A stretch of 64,000 nucleotides of DNA from Phocaeicola dorei (lineage in GTDB: Bacteria; Bacteroidota; Bacteroidia; Bacteroidales; Bacteroidaceae): the NCBI RefSeq assembly GCF_013009555.1, contig NZ_CP046176.1, forward strand, positions 2,697,501 to 2,761,500, read 5' to 3'. Below, one piece after another: positions 51,671 to 60,986 of the stretch (within the stretch, counting starts at the first letter, position 1; every line of letters begins with the position of its first letter). Under the pieces are notes generated by a model that worked only from the letters and a program-made list of their open reading frames with translations, made no database searches and was not told the DNA's origin. A program made the position numbers and the translations under genes.

Positions 51671-52669
51671 ATGATTTTTGCAAATATTGAATATCTATTT
51701 CTGCTGATTCTGCTCATACCTTATATAATATGGTACGTCATGAAGCGGAAGAAAACCGAGCCTACGCTTCAGGTTTCTACCACACGCATGTACATGAAGG
51801 CACCCAAAAGCTGGAAGATTTACTTGCTGCATGCTCCGTTCGTACTCCGTACGGTGGCTATCATCATGGTAATCCTGATCTTGGCACGCCCTCAGACCAC
51901 AGACAATTGGCAGAATACCGAAATAGAAGGAATCGACATCATGCTAGCAGTAGACGTTTCTACCAGTATGTTGGCCGAAGACTTGAAACCCAACCGCTTG
52001 GAAGCCGCCAAACAAGTAGCTTCCGAGTTTATCAACGGCCGCCCCAATGATAATATCGGTCTGACCATCTTTGCCGGTGAGAGTTTTACCCAATGTCCGC
52101 TAACGGTAGACCATGGGGTACTGCTGAATCTGTTCAACAGCATTAAAGGCGATATCGCCCAGCGCGGACTGATTGAAGATGGTACTGCCATCGGTATGGG
52201 CATTGCCAATGCGGTGACCCGTCTGAAGGACAGCAAGGCTAAATCGAAAGTGATTATTCTGCTGACGGATGGTAGTAATAACCGTGGAGATATTTCTCCA
52301 CTGACGGCAGCCGAGATAGCTAAACAGTTCGGAATCAGGATCTACACTATTGGTGTCGGTACAAACGGAACTGCTCCTTATCCGATGCAGACCTACGCAG
52401 GGACGCAATATGTGAATGTCCCCGTCGAGATAGACGAAAAGACTTTGACCGAGATTGCAGGTACAACGAACGGAAATTATTTCCGTGCCACCAGCAATTC
52501 CAAGCTGAAGGAAGTCTATCAGGAGATTGACAAACTGGAGAAAACGAAGTTGAACGTGAAAGAATTCAGCAAACGCGAAGAAGAATATCAGGTATTCGCC
52601 TGGATTGCTTTCTTCTGCATTTTGCTTGAACTTTTGTTGCGTAACTCAGTATTAAAGAAAATACCTTAA
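51671..52669 (+). CDS. batA: Aerotolerance VWA protein BatA
   Basis: A 332-residue inner-membrane protein with two N-terminal spans (about 7-22 and 55-75), a VWA domain with metal site DVSTSMLAEDLKPNRLEAAK (residues about 94-113) and ILLTDGSNNRGD, and a C-terminal span near 305-325. Together with BatB it likely forms a membrane complex. It belongs to the Bat operon of Bacteroidetes. It follows the previous gene by 19 bases. Confidence 0.94.
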   Translation: MIFANIEYLFLLILLIPYIIWYVMKRKKTEPTLQVSTTRMYMKAPKSWKIYLLHAPFVLRTVAIIMVILILARPQTTDNWQNTEIEGIDIMLAVDVSTSMLAEDLKPNRLEAAKQVASEFINGRPNDNIGLTIFAGESFTQCPLTVDHGVLLNLFNSIKGDIAQRGLIEDGTAIGMGIANAVTRLKDSKAKSKVIILLTDGSNNRGDISPLTAAEIAKQFGIRIYTIGVGTNGTAPYPMQTYAGTQYVNVPVEIDEKTLTEIAGTTNGNYFRATSNSKLKEVYQEIDKLEKTKLNVKEFSKREEEYQVFAWIAFFCILLELLLRNSVLKKIP

Positions 52670-52681
52670 AAAAAGAAAGTC

Positions 52682-53704
52682 ATGTTTCGATTTGCAGACC
52701 CGAACTTTTTATATTTACTCATCCTATTGCCGTTTTTGGTGGCGCTGTATTTGTATTCCAATTATCACCGCCGCCAAAATATTCGCAAATATGGTGATCC
52801 GGCATTGCTGAAAGGGCTTATGCCGACTATTTCCAAGTATCGTCCTGACATCAAGTTTTGGCTGACTTTTGCTGCGTTGACATTGGTTATACTGATGTTG
52901 GCCCGTCCACAGTTCGGCTCAAAGATGGAAACGGTGAAACGAAGTGGAGTGGAAGCTGTTATTGCATTAGACATTTCAAACTCTATGCTGGCAGAAGATG
53001 TGACTCCCAGTCGTTTGGACAAATCAAAGAAATTGATATCCAGACTGGTAGATACGTTCAATAATGATAAAGTAGGATTGATTGTTTTTGCAGGTGATGC
53101 TTTCACGCAATTGCCTATTACAAGCGATTATGTTTCTGCCAAGATGTTTTTGGAAACCATTAACCCGTCATTAATAACCACACAAGGTACGGATATCGGT
53201 ACGGCCATCCGCCTGGCAATGAAGAGTTTTACTCCACAAGAAGGAGTGGGACGTGCGATTATTGTCATTACCGATGGTGAGAATCATGAAGGTGGGGCAG
53301 TAGAAGCAGCCCAGGAAGCAGCCGAAAAAGGTATGCAGGTATTTGTACTAGGGGTAGGTTCACCGGATGGTTCTCCAATTCCAGCTGAGAATGGTAGCAA
53401 CAATTTTCGTCGCGATAAAGATGGAAATGTCATCGTCACCCGCTTGAATGAGCAAATGTGCCAGGAAATAGCCAAGGCAGGCAATGGAATGTATATCCGC
53501 GTAGATAATACCAACTCTGCCGAAAAGGTGTTGAACAATGAAATTGCTAAATTGTCAAAAGCTGATGTAGAAAGTCAGGTTTATACTGAATTCGATGAAC
53601 AGTTCCAGGCTTTGGCATGGCTGGTGCTTATCCTGCTGGTGGTAGAAATGCTTATTTTGGAACGGAAGAATCCGCTTTTCAAAAATGTCAGACTATTTAA
53701 ATAA
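52682..53704 (+). CDS. batB: Aerotolerance VWA protein BatB
   Basis: A 340-residue paralogue of BatA with the same layout: N-terminal spans, VWA domain with DISNSMLAEDVTPSRLDKSK and VITDGENHEGG, and C-terminal span. It starts 12 bases after batA. The MIDAS residues are intact, so Mg2+-dependent ligand binding is likely. Confidence 0.94.
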   Translation: MFRFADPNFLYLLILLPFLVALYLYSNYHRRQNIRKYGDPALLKGLMPTISKYRPDIKFWLTFAALTLVILMLARPQFGSKMETVKRSGVEAVIALDISNSMLAEDVTPSRLDKSKKLISRLVDTFNNDKVGLIVFAGDAFTQLPITSDYVSAKMFLETINPSLITTQGTDIGTAIRLAMKSFTPQEGVGRAIIVITDGENHEGGAVEAAQEAAEKGMQVFVLGVGSPDGSPIPAENGSNNFRRDKDGNVIVTRLNEQMCQEIAKAGNGMYIRVDNTNSAEKVLNNEIAKLSKADVESQVYTEFDEQFQALAWLVLILLVVEMLILERKNPLFKNVRLFK

Positions 53705-53707
53705 GGA

Positions 53708-54421
53708 ATGCTTATGTTACAAAAAACCTATATCACTCTGTTATTCTTACTTGTGGCAAGCTGTGCCTTCGCCCAAAAAACAGAAAGAGATTATCTGCGC
53801 AGTGGAAACAAGCTGTATAACGACAGTTTGTTTATCAAAGCGGAGGTAGATTATCGTAAGGCATTGGAAATTAACCCGAAATCAACAGATGCTATGTTCA
53901 ATTTGGGAAACTCGCTCTTGATGCAGCAAAAAGCAAAGGAAGCGATGGAACAGTTTGAATCTGCTTCAAAAGTAGAAAAGGATAGAGATAAACTAGCACA
54001 GATTTATCATAACATGGGAGTTATCCTTCAGTCGTCCAAGCAGTATCCACAGTGTATAGAGGCTTATAAGGAATCTTTACGGAATAACCCGAAAGATGAT
54101 GAAACTCGTTACAACTTGGCTTTGGCACAAAAGCTGTTGAAAGACCAACAGCAAAATCAAGACCAGAATCAGGATAAGAATCAAGATCAAAAACAAAATC
54201 AGAAAGACGACAAAAAGGATCAGAACAAAGACCAGCAAGAACAGGATAAGAAAGACCAACAAAATCAAAATCAGCAACAACAGCAGCAAAATAAGGATGA
54301 AATGTCCAAAGAAAATGCCCAACAATTATTGAATGCTGTGATGCAAGATGAAAAGAATGTGCAAGATAAAGTTAAAAAACAACTGCAAATTCAAGGAAAG
54401 AAGTTGGATAAAGACTGGTAA
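53708..54421 (+). CDS. batC: Aerotolerance TPR protein BatC
   Basis: A 237-residue exported TPR protein. It has a signal peptide (ends SCAFAQ), two to three tetratricopeptide repeats (about 30-135), then a highly repetitive hydrophilic stretch rich in Q, N, D and K (about 138-200) and a C-terminal helix. ATG 53714 is a second possible start. It acts in the periplasm as part of the Bat complex by analogy. The low-complexity region is unusual in length and composition. Confidence 0.92.
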   Translation: MLMLQKTYITLLFLLVASCAFAQKTERDYLRSGNKLYNDSLFIKAEVDYRKALEINPKSTDAMFNLGNSLLMQQKAKEAMEQFESASKVEKDRDKLAQIYHNMGVILQSSKQYPQCIEAYKESLRNNPKDDETRYNLALAQKLLKDQQQNQDQNQDKNQDQKQNQKDDKKDQNKDQQEQDKKDQQNQNQQQQQQNKDEMSKENAQQLLNAVMQDEKNVQDKVKKQLQIQGKKLDKDW

Positions 54422-54460
54422 TTTCTTAATTTTGGCAAATAAAAAAATAATTAGATAGCA

Positions 54461-56296
54461 ATGAGGAAAGTAATTCTCTTATTCATATTAATAACATCGG
54501 TGCTCGGAGCATGGGCAGACGGAAATGTGACGTTTACCGCTTCTGCGCCTGATGTAGTAGTAAGCGGGGATCAGTTCCGGCTGACTTATACGGTCAACAC
54601 TCAGAAAGTCAGGGATTTTCGTGCACCTAATATCAAGGGGTTCGATGTCTTAATGGGACCAAGCCGTTCACAGCAGAGTAGTACACAGATTATAAATGGT
54701 AATGTTACTTCTACCAGCTCCATTACTTTTACTTATATTTTGATGGCTGATAAAGAAGGAACTTACACCATTCCTGGTGCTACTATTGTGGCAGACGGAC
54801 AAAACAAAACTTCAAATTCCGTACAAATCAAAGTATTACCGCCTGATCAAACAAATGGTGTTGGAGGTGGAAACAATAGCGGTGGAAGAACTTCTTCACG
54901 CAGTCAGGTTGCCGGAAGCAAAATAACCAATCAAGATTTGTTTATTACCGCAACAGCAAGTAAGACTACTGTTTATGAACAGGAAGCCATCTTGTTGACA
55001 TACAAGGTCTATACTTTGGTAAACTTGCGCCAACTGCGTGGTGACATGCCTAAACTAACCAACATTTATGTACAAGAAGTGGAACTTCCCCAACAAAAGA
55101 CATTCTCTTTGGAACATTATAACGGAAGAAACTATAACACTACTGTGTGGAGTCAGTATGTACTTTTCCCCCAGCAATCGGGAAAAATAGAAATTCCGGC
55201 TATTACCTTTGAAGGGGTTATAGCTCAACAAGTTGCCTCAGACGATCCTTTTGATGCTTTCTTTAATGGTGGAAGTAACTATGTGGAAGTAAAGAAAAAC
55301 ATTGTTACTCCTAAGCTGACCATCAACGTAAAAGCATTGCCCGATGGCAAACCAATTAATTTCTCCGGAGGAGTAGGAGAGTTTACTATCAGTTCGTCTA
55401 TAAGTACAAAAGAACTGAAAACAAATGATGCTGTAACCATTAAGTTAGTCATTTCTGGTACAGGTAATTTGAAATTGGTCAATACTCCGGAAGTAGCTTT
55501 CCCAAAGGATTTTGAAGTATACGACCCCAAGATTGACAATAAATTTACATTAACTCGCGAAGGTTTGTCAGGCAATAAGGTGATAGAATATCTAGCAATT
55601 CCAAGACATGCCGGCAATTTCACTATTCCGCCTGTCGAATTTTCCTATTTTGACTTAAAAAGCAATAGCTATAAAACAATAAAAACAGAAGCTTACAACC
55701 TAAAAGTGGAAAAAGGTGCAGGAAATGCAGATCAAGTTATTGCAGACTTTACCAACAAGGAAGATTTGAAAGTATTGGGACAAGACATCCGTTACATCAA
55801 AATGGGGGAAACTAGTTTAACTCGTAAGGGAGATTTCTTCTTTGGCTCAACAACATATTATCTATGGTATATCATTCCATTGGTTCTCTTCGTTGTTTTC
55901 GTAATTGTCTATCGTAAAAAAGCTATTGAAAATGCAAATGTAGCAAAAGTACGTACTAAAAAAGCGAATAAAGTGGCTGCCAAACGCATGAAAAATGCAG
56001 GCAGATTATTAGCTGAAAACAAACAAGAAGCATTCTATGATGAGGTGTTGAAAGCACTTTGGGGATACATCAGTGATAAGTTGAATATCCCGGTTTCTCA
56101 ATTGTCTAAAGATAATATCGAGGACGAATTGACCAAATATGGTGTTGCCCCCGAACTGATTAAAGATTTCATCGGAACATTGAATGAATGCGAGTTCGCC
56201 CGCTATGCTCCGGGTAATCAGAATGAAGCTATGGATAAAGTATATTCTTCGGCTGTTGAGGTCATCAGCAAAATGGAGAATAGTATAAAACACTAA
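54461..56296 (+). CDS. batD: Aerotolerance protein BatD
   Basis: A 611-residue BatD protein. It has a signal peptide (1-20), a large periplasmic region of beta-sandwich repeats (20-460), one span near 468-485, and a cytoplasmic tail with a helical domain that shares ALWGYISDKLNIPVSQLSKD with the 50554-51651 protein. It begins 39 bases after batC. It is full length compared with known BatD. Confidence 0.93.
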   Translation: MRKVILLFILITSVLGAWADGNVTFTASAPDVVVSGDQFRLTYTVNTQKVRDFRAPNIKGFDVLMGPSRSQQSSTQIINGNVTSTSSITFTYILMADKEGTYTIPGATIVADGQNKTSNSVQIKVLPPDQTNGVGGGNNSGGRTSSRSQVAGSKITNQDLFITATASKTTVYEQEAILLTYKVYTLVNLRQLRGDMPKLTNIYVQEVELPQQKTFSLEHYNGRNYNTTVWSQYVLFPQQSGKIEIPAITFEGVIAQQVASDDPFDAFFNGGSNYVEVKKNIVTPKLTINVKALPDGKPINFSGGVGEFTISSSISTKELKTNDAVTIKLVISGTGNLKLVNTPEVAFPKDFEVYDPKIDNKFTLTREGLSGNKVIEYLAIPRHAGNFTIPPVEFSYFDLKSNSYKTIKTEAYNLKVEKGAGNADQVIADFTNKEDLKVLGQDIRYIKMGETSLTRKGDFFFGSTTYYLWYIIPLVLFVVFVIVYRKKAIENANVAKVRTKKANKVAAKRMKNAGRLLAENKQEAFYDEVLKALWGYISDKLNIPVSQLSKDNIEDELTKYGVAPELIKDFIGTLNECEFARYAPGNQNEAMDKVYSSAVEVISKMENSIKH

Positions 56297-56315
56297 ATCA
56301 AAGGAGATTATAACA

Positions 56316-57134
56316 ATGACAAAAATATATTTCATTTTGATATTCCTGATAAGTTTTGTCACAGTCTACGCACAGAATGAATCAGACTCTGCACAGGTTA
56401 CCGCCCAAACAGAAATGCCACAAAGTGCTGCTGTGCAAACTTTCCCAACAAAGACAGAAGCCGATAGTGCATATATAAGAAACGACTTTGCAGCTTCTGT
56501 AGAGATGTATGAGAATATATTAAAAAACGAGGGGGAATCTTCCGATATTTATTATAATTTAGGTAACAGCTATTATAAAATGAATAACATTGCCAAAGCT
56601 GTCCTTAATTACGAACGTGCCTTGTTGCTAAACCCAGGAAATAGTGATATTCGTTTCAACCTAGAACTGGCTCGAAGCAAAACTGTAGACAAGGTAATCC
56701 CTTCTAGTAAAATGTTTTTTGTTACCTGGACTCAATCACTTATTAATACAATGAGTGAAAAGGCATGGGCACATACAGGCATTATCATGTTTATTCTGAT
56801 GATATTGGCACTGTCTTTATTTATTTTCGGAAAACGAGTAGTCTTGAAGAAAGTAGGATTTATTTCAGCAATCTTTTTCTTTCTAGTGACCATTTTAGCA
56901 AATATATTTGCCTCAGAACAAAAATCTGAATTAATTAATCATGATAACGCTATTATAATGGCTCCTAGCGTTACAGTCAAAAGTACTCCTAACCAAAGTG
57001 GAACAGACTTATTTATTCTTCATGAAGGTAGGAAAGTAATAATTAAAGATAATACGATGAAGGAGTGGAAAGAAATTAAACTGGAAGACGGTAATGTGGG
57101 ATGGGTACCTACCAATGTTATTGAAATCATTTAA
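56316..57134 (+). CDS. batE: Aerotolerance TPR-SH3 protein BatE
   Basis: A 272-residue protein with a signal peptide, two TPR units (about 50-125; DIYYNLGNSYYKMNNIAKAV), two hydrophobic spans around 145-205, and a C-terminal SH3-like domain ending EGRKVIIKDNTMKEW...GWVPTNVIEII. The SH3 domain may contact the cell wall or another Bat protein. It is the last bat gene, 19 bases after batD and 10 bases before the PAP2 gene. Confidence 0.92.
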   Translation: MTKIYFILIFLISFVTVYAQNESDSAQVTAQTEMPQSAAVQTFPTKTEADSAYIRNDFAASVEMYENILKNEGESSDIYYNLGNSYYKMNNIAKAVLNYERALLLNPGNSDIRFNLELARSKTVDKVIPSSKMFFVTWTQSLINTMSEKAWAHTGIIMFILMILALSLFIFGKRVVLKKVGFISAIFFFLVTILANIFASEQKSELINHDNAIIMAPSVTVKSTPNQSGTDLFILHEGRKVIIKDNTMKEWKEIKLEDGNVGWVPTNVIEII

Positions 57135-57144
57135 AACATAATCA

Positions 57145-57852
57145 ATGGATATACAACAGTACATAGCAGCAGATAAAGAATTACTACTGAATTTGAACGG
57201 AAGCCAATCCTTATTTTGGGACGGATTCATGTGGGTAGCTACCAGTACAATTGTATGGGTACCTGTAGCTGCTATGCTGTTATATATCATAATTAAAAAT
57301 AACAAAATTCAAGAAGCATTATTGACTATCGTTATGATTGCCTTAGTCATAACTTTAGCAGATCAAATAGCTTCTGGTTTATGCAAACCGTTTTTCGCAC
57401 GTTTCCGTCCAACACAAGACCCCAATATTATGTATATGGTTGATATTGTAAACGGATATAGAGGAGGACGATTTGGCTTCATATCCAGTCATGCTGCCAA
57501 CACATTTGCTATTTCTGTCTTTTTATCTTTACTAATTAAAAGGAAATCTCTTACTTTTATGCTTCTTTTTTGGGCCGTACTCAATTCCTATTCTAGAATC
57601 TACTTAGGAGTGCATTATCCGGGAGATATTCTTTTTGGTGCTATAGAAGGTTGTTTCATAGGATATTTGATTTATCTCCTTTATAAATTTATTCAAAAAA
57701 AAATCTTTTATAAACCACGTTGCATTTCTAATCAATACACTGCCAGCGGTTATTTGATTAGTGATATTAATTTATTCTACATAATTCTCATTTCTACTTA
57801 TTTCTTCATTATTATAGCAGGTATGATTGTGACTCATACACTCAATCTATAA
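57145..57852 (+). CDS. PAP2-family phosphatase
   Basis: A 235-residue membrane phosphatase with five to six spans. The catalytic motifs are KPFFARFRPTQD (C1), SSHAANTFA (C2) and SRIYLGVHYPGD (C3), giving a His nucleophile in C3. Likely substrates are undecaprenyl diphosphate or phosphatidylglycerol phosphate; not distinguishable here. It may be cotranscribed with the bat genes (10-base gap), a link that is not functional evidence. Confidence 0.9.
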   Translation: MDIQQYIAADKELLLNLNGSQSLFWDGFMWVATSTIVWVPVAAMLLYIIIKNNKIQEALLTIVMIALVITLADQIASGLCKPFFARFRPTQDPNIMYMVDIVNGYRGGRFGFISSHAANTFAISVFLSLLIKRKSLTFMLLFWAVLNSYSRIYLGVHYPGDILFGAIEGCFIGYLIYLLYKFIQKKIFYKPRCISNQYTASGYLISDINLFYIILISTYFFIIIAGMIVTHTLNL

Positions 57853-57981
57853 TCAGCAAATTAACCATTATAAATTTACATATAGTCAAAAATAGCACAA
57901 AAAGATTTGTTTTATGCATTTTTTTGATTAAGTTTATACCATGATTTAAGTACTCACTTTTATAACTAAATTTAATACATC

Positions 57982-58251
57982 ATGAGAACAATAACATTTA
58001 ATGAACTGCGCAGAATCAAAGATTCATTACCTAGTGGGAGTATGCACAGAATCGCAGATGAACTCAATATGACCGTAGAAACTGTACGTAACTTTTTTGG
58101 TGGACACAATTTCAAGAATGGTAAAAGTGTTGGAATTCATTTGGAACCGGGACCAGATGGGGGACTAGTAATGCTAGATGATACAACAGTTCTTGAAAAA
58201 GCCCTTCAAATATTGAGAGAAACTGAAGAAAAAATAACGCAAGAAGTGTAA
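57982..58251 (+). CDS. Small DNA-binding-like protein
   Basis: An 89-residue protein with a helix-turn-helix-like opening: SMHRIADELNMTVETVRNFFGG (positions 20-41) is the typical run of a transcription-factor HTH. It is a small conserved protein of Bacteroidales. No clear operator is seen. A terminator lies seven bases after the stop, and the gene is preceded by 129 bases without a strong promoter. Confidence 0.78.
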   Translation: MRTITFNELRRIKDSLPSGSMHRIADELNMTVETVRNFFGGHNFKNGKSVGIHLEPGPDGGLVMLDDTTVLEKALQILRETEEKITQEV

Positions 58252-58254
58252 TAT

Positions 58255-58296
58255 AAAATCCCGGTTGAATTGCAACATTCAATTGGGATTTTTTGT
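58255..58296 (+). terminator. Rho-independent terminator
   Basis: A 16-base stem with two G-U pairs (58255-58270 with 58277-58292), a six-base loop and T run. Confidence 0.9.
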
Positions 58297-58327
58297 TTAA
58301 CCTGAAAATCACTTAAAATATAGAATT

Positions 58328-59455
58328 ATGGAAGATAAATTGGTAACCTTAGCAATCCTCACTTACGCTAAAGCTCAGATTTTAAAGAATGTGCTTGAGA
58401 ATGAGGGAATTGAAGCGTACATTCACAATGTGAATCTTATTCAACCTGTTATATCTTCTGGGGTAAGACTAAGAATTAAAGAAAGCGATCTGCCCCATGC
58501 TTTGCAAATTATAGAAAGTTCTGCATGGCTTTCAGAAGATATAATCAAAGGGAAGGAGAGTAGCTCGGAAAAAAACAAAGAAAAAAGAAAAGTACTTATC
58601 CCGGTAGATTTTTCAAACTATTCCCTTAAAGCCTGCCAATTTGGTTTCTCTTTTGCTAATGCTATTAATTCAGAAGTTGTGCTTTTACATGCTTATTTCA
58701 GTCCTATTTATGTGCCTACAATTCCTTATGGAACTGATAATTTCAATTTTCAGATCGAAAGAGAAGAATCTGTAAAAAGTATGATAGAAACAGTGCACAA
58801 CGAGTTGAACAAACTTTCCGATACAATTAAAAAGAAAGTTGAGTCAGGAGAGTTTCCCAATATAAAATATACTTGTATTTTGCGTGATGGCATTCCCGAA
58901 GAAGAAATCTTACGATATGCTAAAGAATATAATCCTCAGATAATTATAATGGGAACAAGAGGAAGAAGTCAAAAAGATATAGACTTGATTGGCAGCGTTA
59001 CGGCCGAAGTCATAGAAAGAAGCCAATCCTTTGTATATGCTATTCCAGAACATACACCATTAAAAACATTCAATGACATAAAAAAAGTAGCTTTTGTGAC
59101 CAATTTTGACCAAAGGGATCTAATAGCTTTTGACTCCTTGATAAATGTTTTTAAATCGTTTCATTTTGCCGTTTCCTTCGTTCATTTAAGTACAGATAAT
59201 GATGCATGGCATGAAATAAAACTAGCAGGTATTAAAGATTATTTTCAAAAACAATACTCAAAATTGGAACTACATTATAATGTAGTGAAAGAAGATAACA
59301 TACTGAGCAATTTGGACAAATATGTAAAAGAAGAAAATATAGACGTAATTTGTATCACAAACTATAAACGAAACATATTTGCTAGATTGTTTAATCCTAG
59401 CATAGCAAGAAAAATGATATTTCATGCTAATACACCTATATTAGTAATAAAATAA
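58328..59455 (+). CDS. Universal stress protein with DUF2007 domain
   Basis: A 375-residue protein. Residues 1-70 form a DUF2007 domain (putative signal-transducing fold). Residues about 88-235 form a UspA domain with RKVLIPVDFSNYSLKACQFG and the nucleotide-binding MGTRGRSQKD...GSVTAEVIERS. A second, more diverged Usp-like half follows to the end. It is a stress protein, probably ATP-binding. No operon partner. Confidence 0.9.
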   Translation: MEDKLVTLAILTYAKAQILKNVLENEGIEAYIHNVNLIQPVISSGVRLRIKESDLPHALQIIESSAWLSEDIIKGKESSSEKNKEKRKVLIPVDFSNYSLKACQFGFSFANAINSEVVLLHAYFSPIYVPTIPYGTDNFNFQIEREESVKSMIETVHNELNKLSDTIKKKVESGEFPNIKYTCILRDGIPEEEILRYAKEYNPQIIIMGTRGRSQKDIDLIGSVTAEVIERSQSFVYAIPEHTPLKTFNDIKKVAFVTNFDQRDLIAFDSLINVFKSFHFAVSFVHLSTDNDAWHEIKLAGIKDYFQKQYSKLELHYNVVKEDNILSNLDKYVKEENIDVICITNYKRNIFARLFNPSIARKMIFHANTPILVIK

Positions 59456-59738
59456 AGAATCAAGAAGGGTAGCACAAGCAAATCGCAATATTTTGTTACT
59501 CTTTAACATATTAATATCTACCCAATAAAAAAGAGATCAATATAAATTAAACATAATATTGATTATATATCAAAAATGGTTCTCGTAAACGGATGTATGT
59601 AATGGGTAAACTTTTAAAGATACATAAAACTTTAGGTAATAACAAAACCCGGGCTTGGGAAAGTCTTTTGGCATAAAAAGAGAGGTTGTGCCAGAATTTT
59701 AACACAACCTCTTTATTATTTTAAAATCAGTGTTTTTA
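59456..59738. other. Intergenic region with terminator
   Basis: The only notable structure besides AT-rich sequence is AGAGGTTGTG (59681-59690) pairing with CACAACCTCT (59703-59712), with a T run on the minus strand, which ends the TPR gene transcript. A weaker ATCAATAT/ATATTGAT repeat lies near 59533-59560. Confidence 0.6.
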
Positions 59739-60956
59739 TTAATATCCTAATTCTTTTTCCAAAGAATCATATTCAGCTCTATTTAACTTCCAATAAATAT
59801 TCAGCAAATAATTCCCCCACAAAGCCTTATTGTCAGGCTTTAATTCTTTTGCCTTCTCATAGTATGGTTTAGCTTTCTCATACAACTCTTTAATCTTACT
59901 TTCGTTTTCATTGTATTTGGGATCATCAATAGCTAGCTTCGCATTTTCCTCAACAATAATCTGAGCTGGGAAAAAATAACAGTCACCAATCTTTGAATAT
60001 GCTTCAGCAACTAAATCTCCGTTATTTGAAATAATTTTATTAAATGTAGCAATTGCATCATCATACTGCTTTTTCTCATATAATAAGATACCTTTTACAT
60101 AAAGATAGTACGGAGTTTCACTCGTAGCAAGCAATTTATTAATTTGAACCAGACCCTCATCAACCATACCTTTTTGAATGTAATAATCCATAATATTACC
60201 AACAAAGTATTCTTGCTTAGGGAACAATTCAGTACCTTCTTTGATTACTTCAAGCCATTTTGCAGAATCACCACCTTCTTTCTGACCATATGTTTCAGCC
60301 AAGCACATTAATGCTCTATAACCTTCTTCTTTATGATTCTTACCTATATTACCATATTTGATGACAGCCTGATTATCTTTCAGCATATTAGCAGCTAAAG
60401 TTGCATAGCAAGCATATAATGCATTCAAAGTATCAGTCTTCAACTCATCATCATCAGCAAACATAGGTTCGTTTACTACATCAACAAATAACCCAAAATA
60501 CTTTAAAGCATCAGCATAATCTCCTTTATTGTAAGCATCACCACCACCATTAACCAGGTTTAAACGCAAAGTCTTCAAAGCATCTGCATTCTTCTTTCTG
60601 AATTTGGGTTTCTTTAACTCGCCACTTTGAACTTTAGCCTGCTCTATTTCATCGCATTTCAAGTAGAAGTCATACATCTTAGCTAAGCTGTTATAAAGCT
60701 TAGTTGTATCTGCTTGGCCTCCAGGTAAATAAAGTTTCATGTTTTCTTCATCATAAATTGCTTTCTGAAAATCTCCTGCTAATTTCCATGTTTCCGGATC
60801 ATTAGCAGTTTCAGGATTAGTTAAAGCCGGTTCGATAGCTTTTGCAGCTTCTTCAGGTTTGCTTTTCAAGGATTTAGCCTCCTTAACAACACTTACTTGT
60901 GCAGACACAAAGCAAGCTGTTAACAATAAAGCCACTGTAAATAATACTTTTCTCAT
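59739..60956 (-). CDS. Exported TPR protein
   Basis: A 405-residue protein with a signal peptide (ends CFVSAQ) and tetratricopeptide-like helical repeats throughout, including NAYNKGDYADALKYFGLFV-like segments near 135-155 and ILLYEKKQYDDAIATFNKII near 285-304. It is periplasmic or outer-membrane associated. Such proteins scaffold complexes; the target is unknown. It lies 30 bases downstream of gyrA on the same strand and may be read with it. Confidence 0.88.
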   Translation of the reverse strand: MRKVLFTVALLLTACFVSAQVSVVKEAKSLKSKPEEAAKAIEPALTNPETANDPETWKLAGDFQKAIYDEENMKLYLPGGQADTTKLYNSLAKMYDFYLKCDEIEQAKVQSGELKKPKFRKKNADALKTLRLNLVNGGGDAYNKGDYADALKYFGLFVDVVNEPMFADDDELKTDTLNALYACYATLAANMLKDNQAVIKYGNIGKNHKEEGYRALMCLAETYGQKEGGDSAKWLEVIKEGTELFPKQEYFVGNIMDYYIQKGMVDEGLVQINKLLATSETPYYLYVKGILLYEKKQYDDAIATFNKIISNNGDLVAEAYSKIGDCYFFPAQIIVEENAKLAIDDPKYNENESKIKELYEKAKPYYEKAKELKPDNKALWGNYLLNIYWKLNRAEYDSLEKELGY

Positions 60957-60986
60957 GATTTTGTGGATTTAATAATACAATTTATT

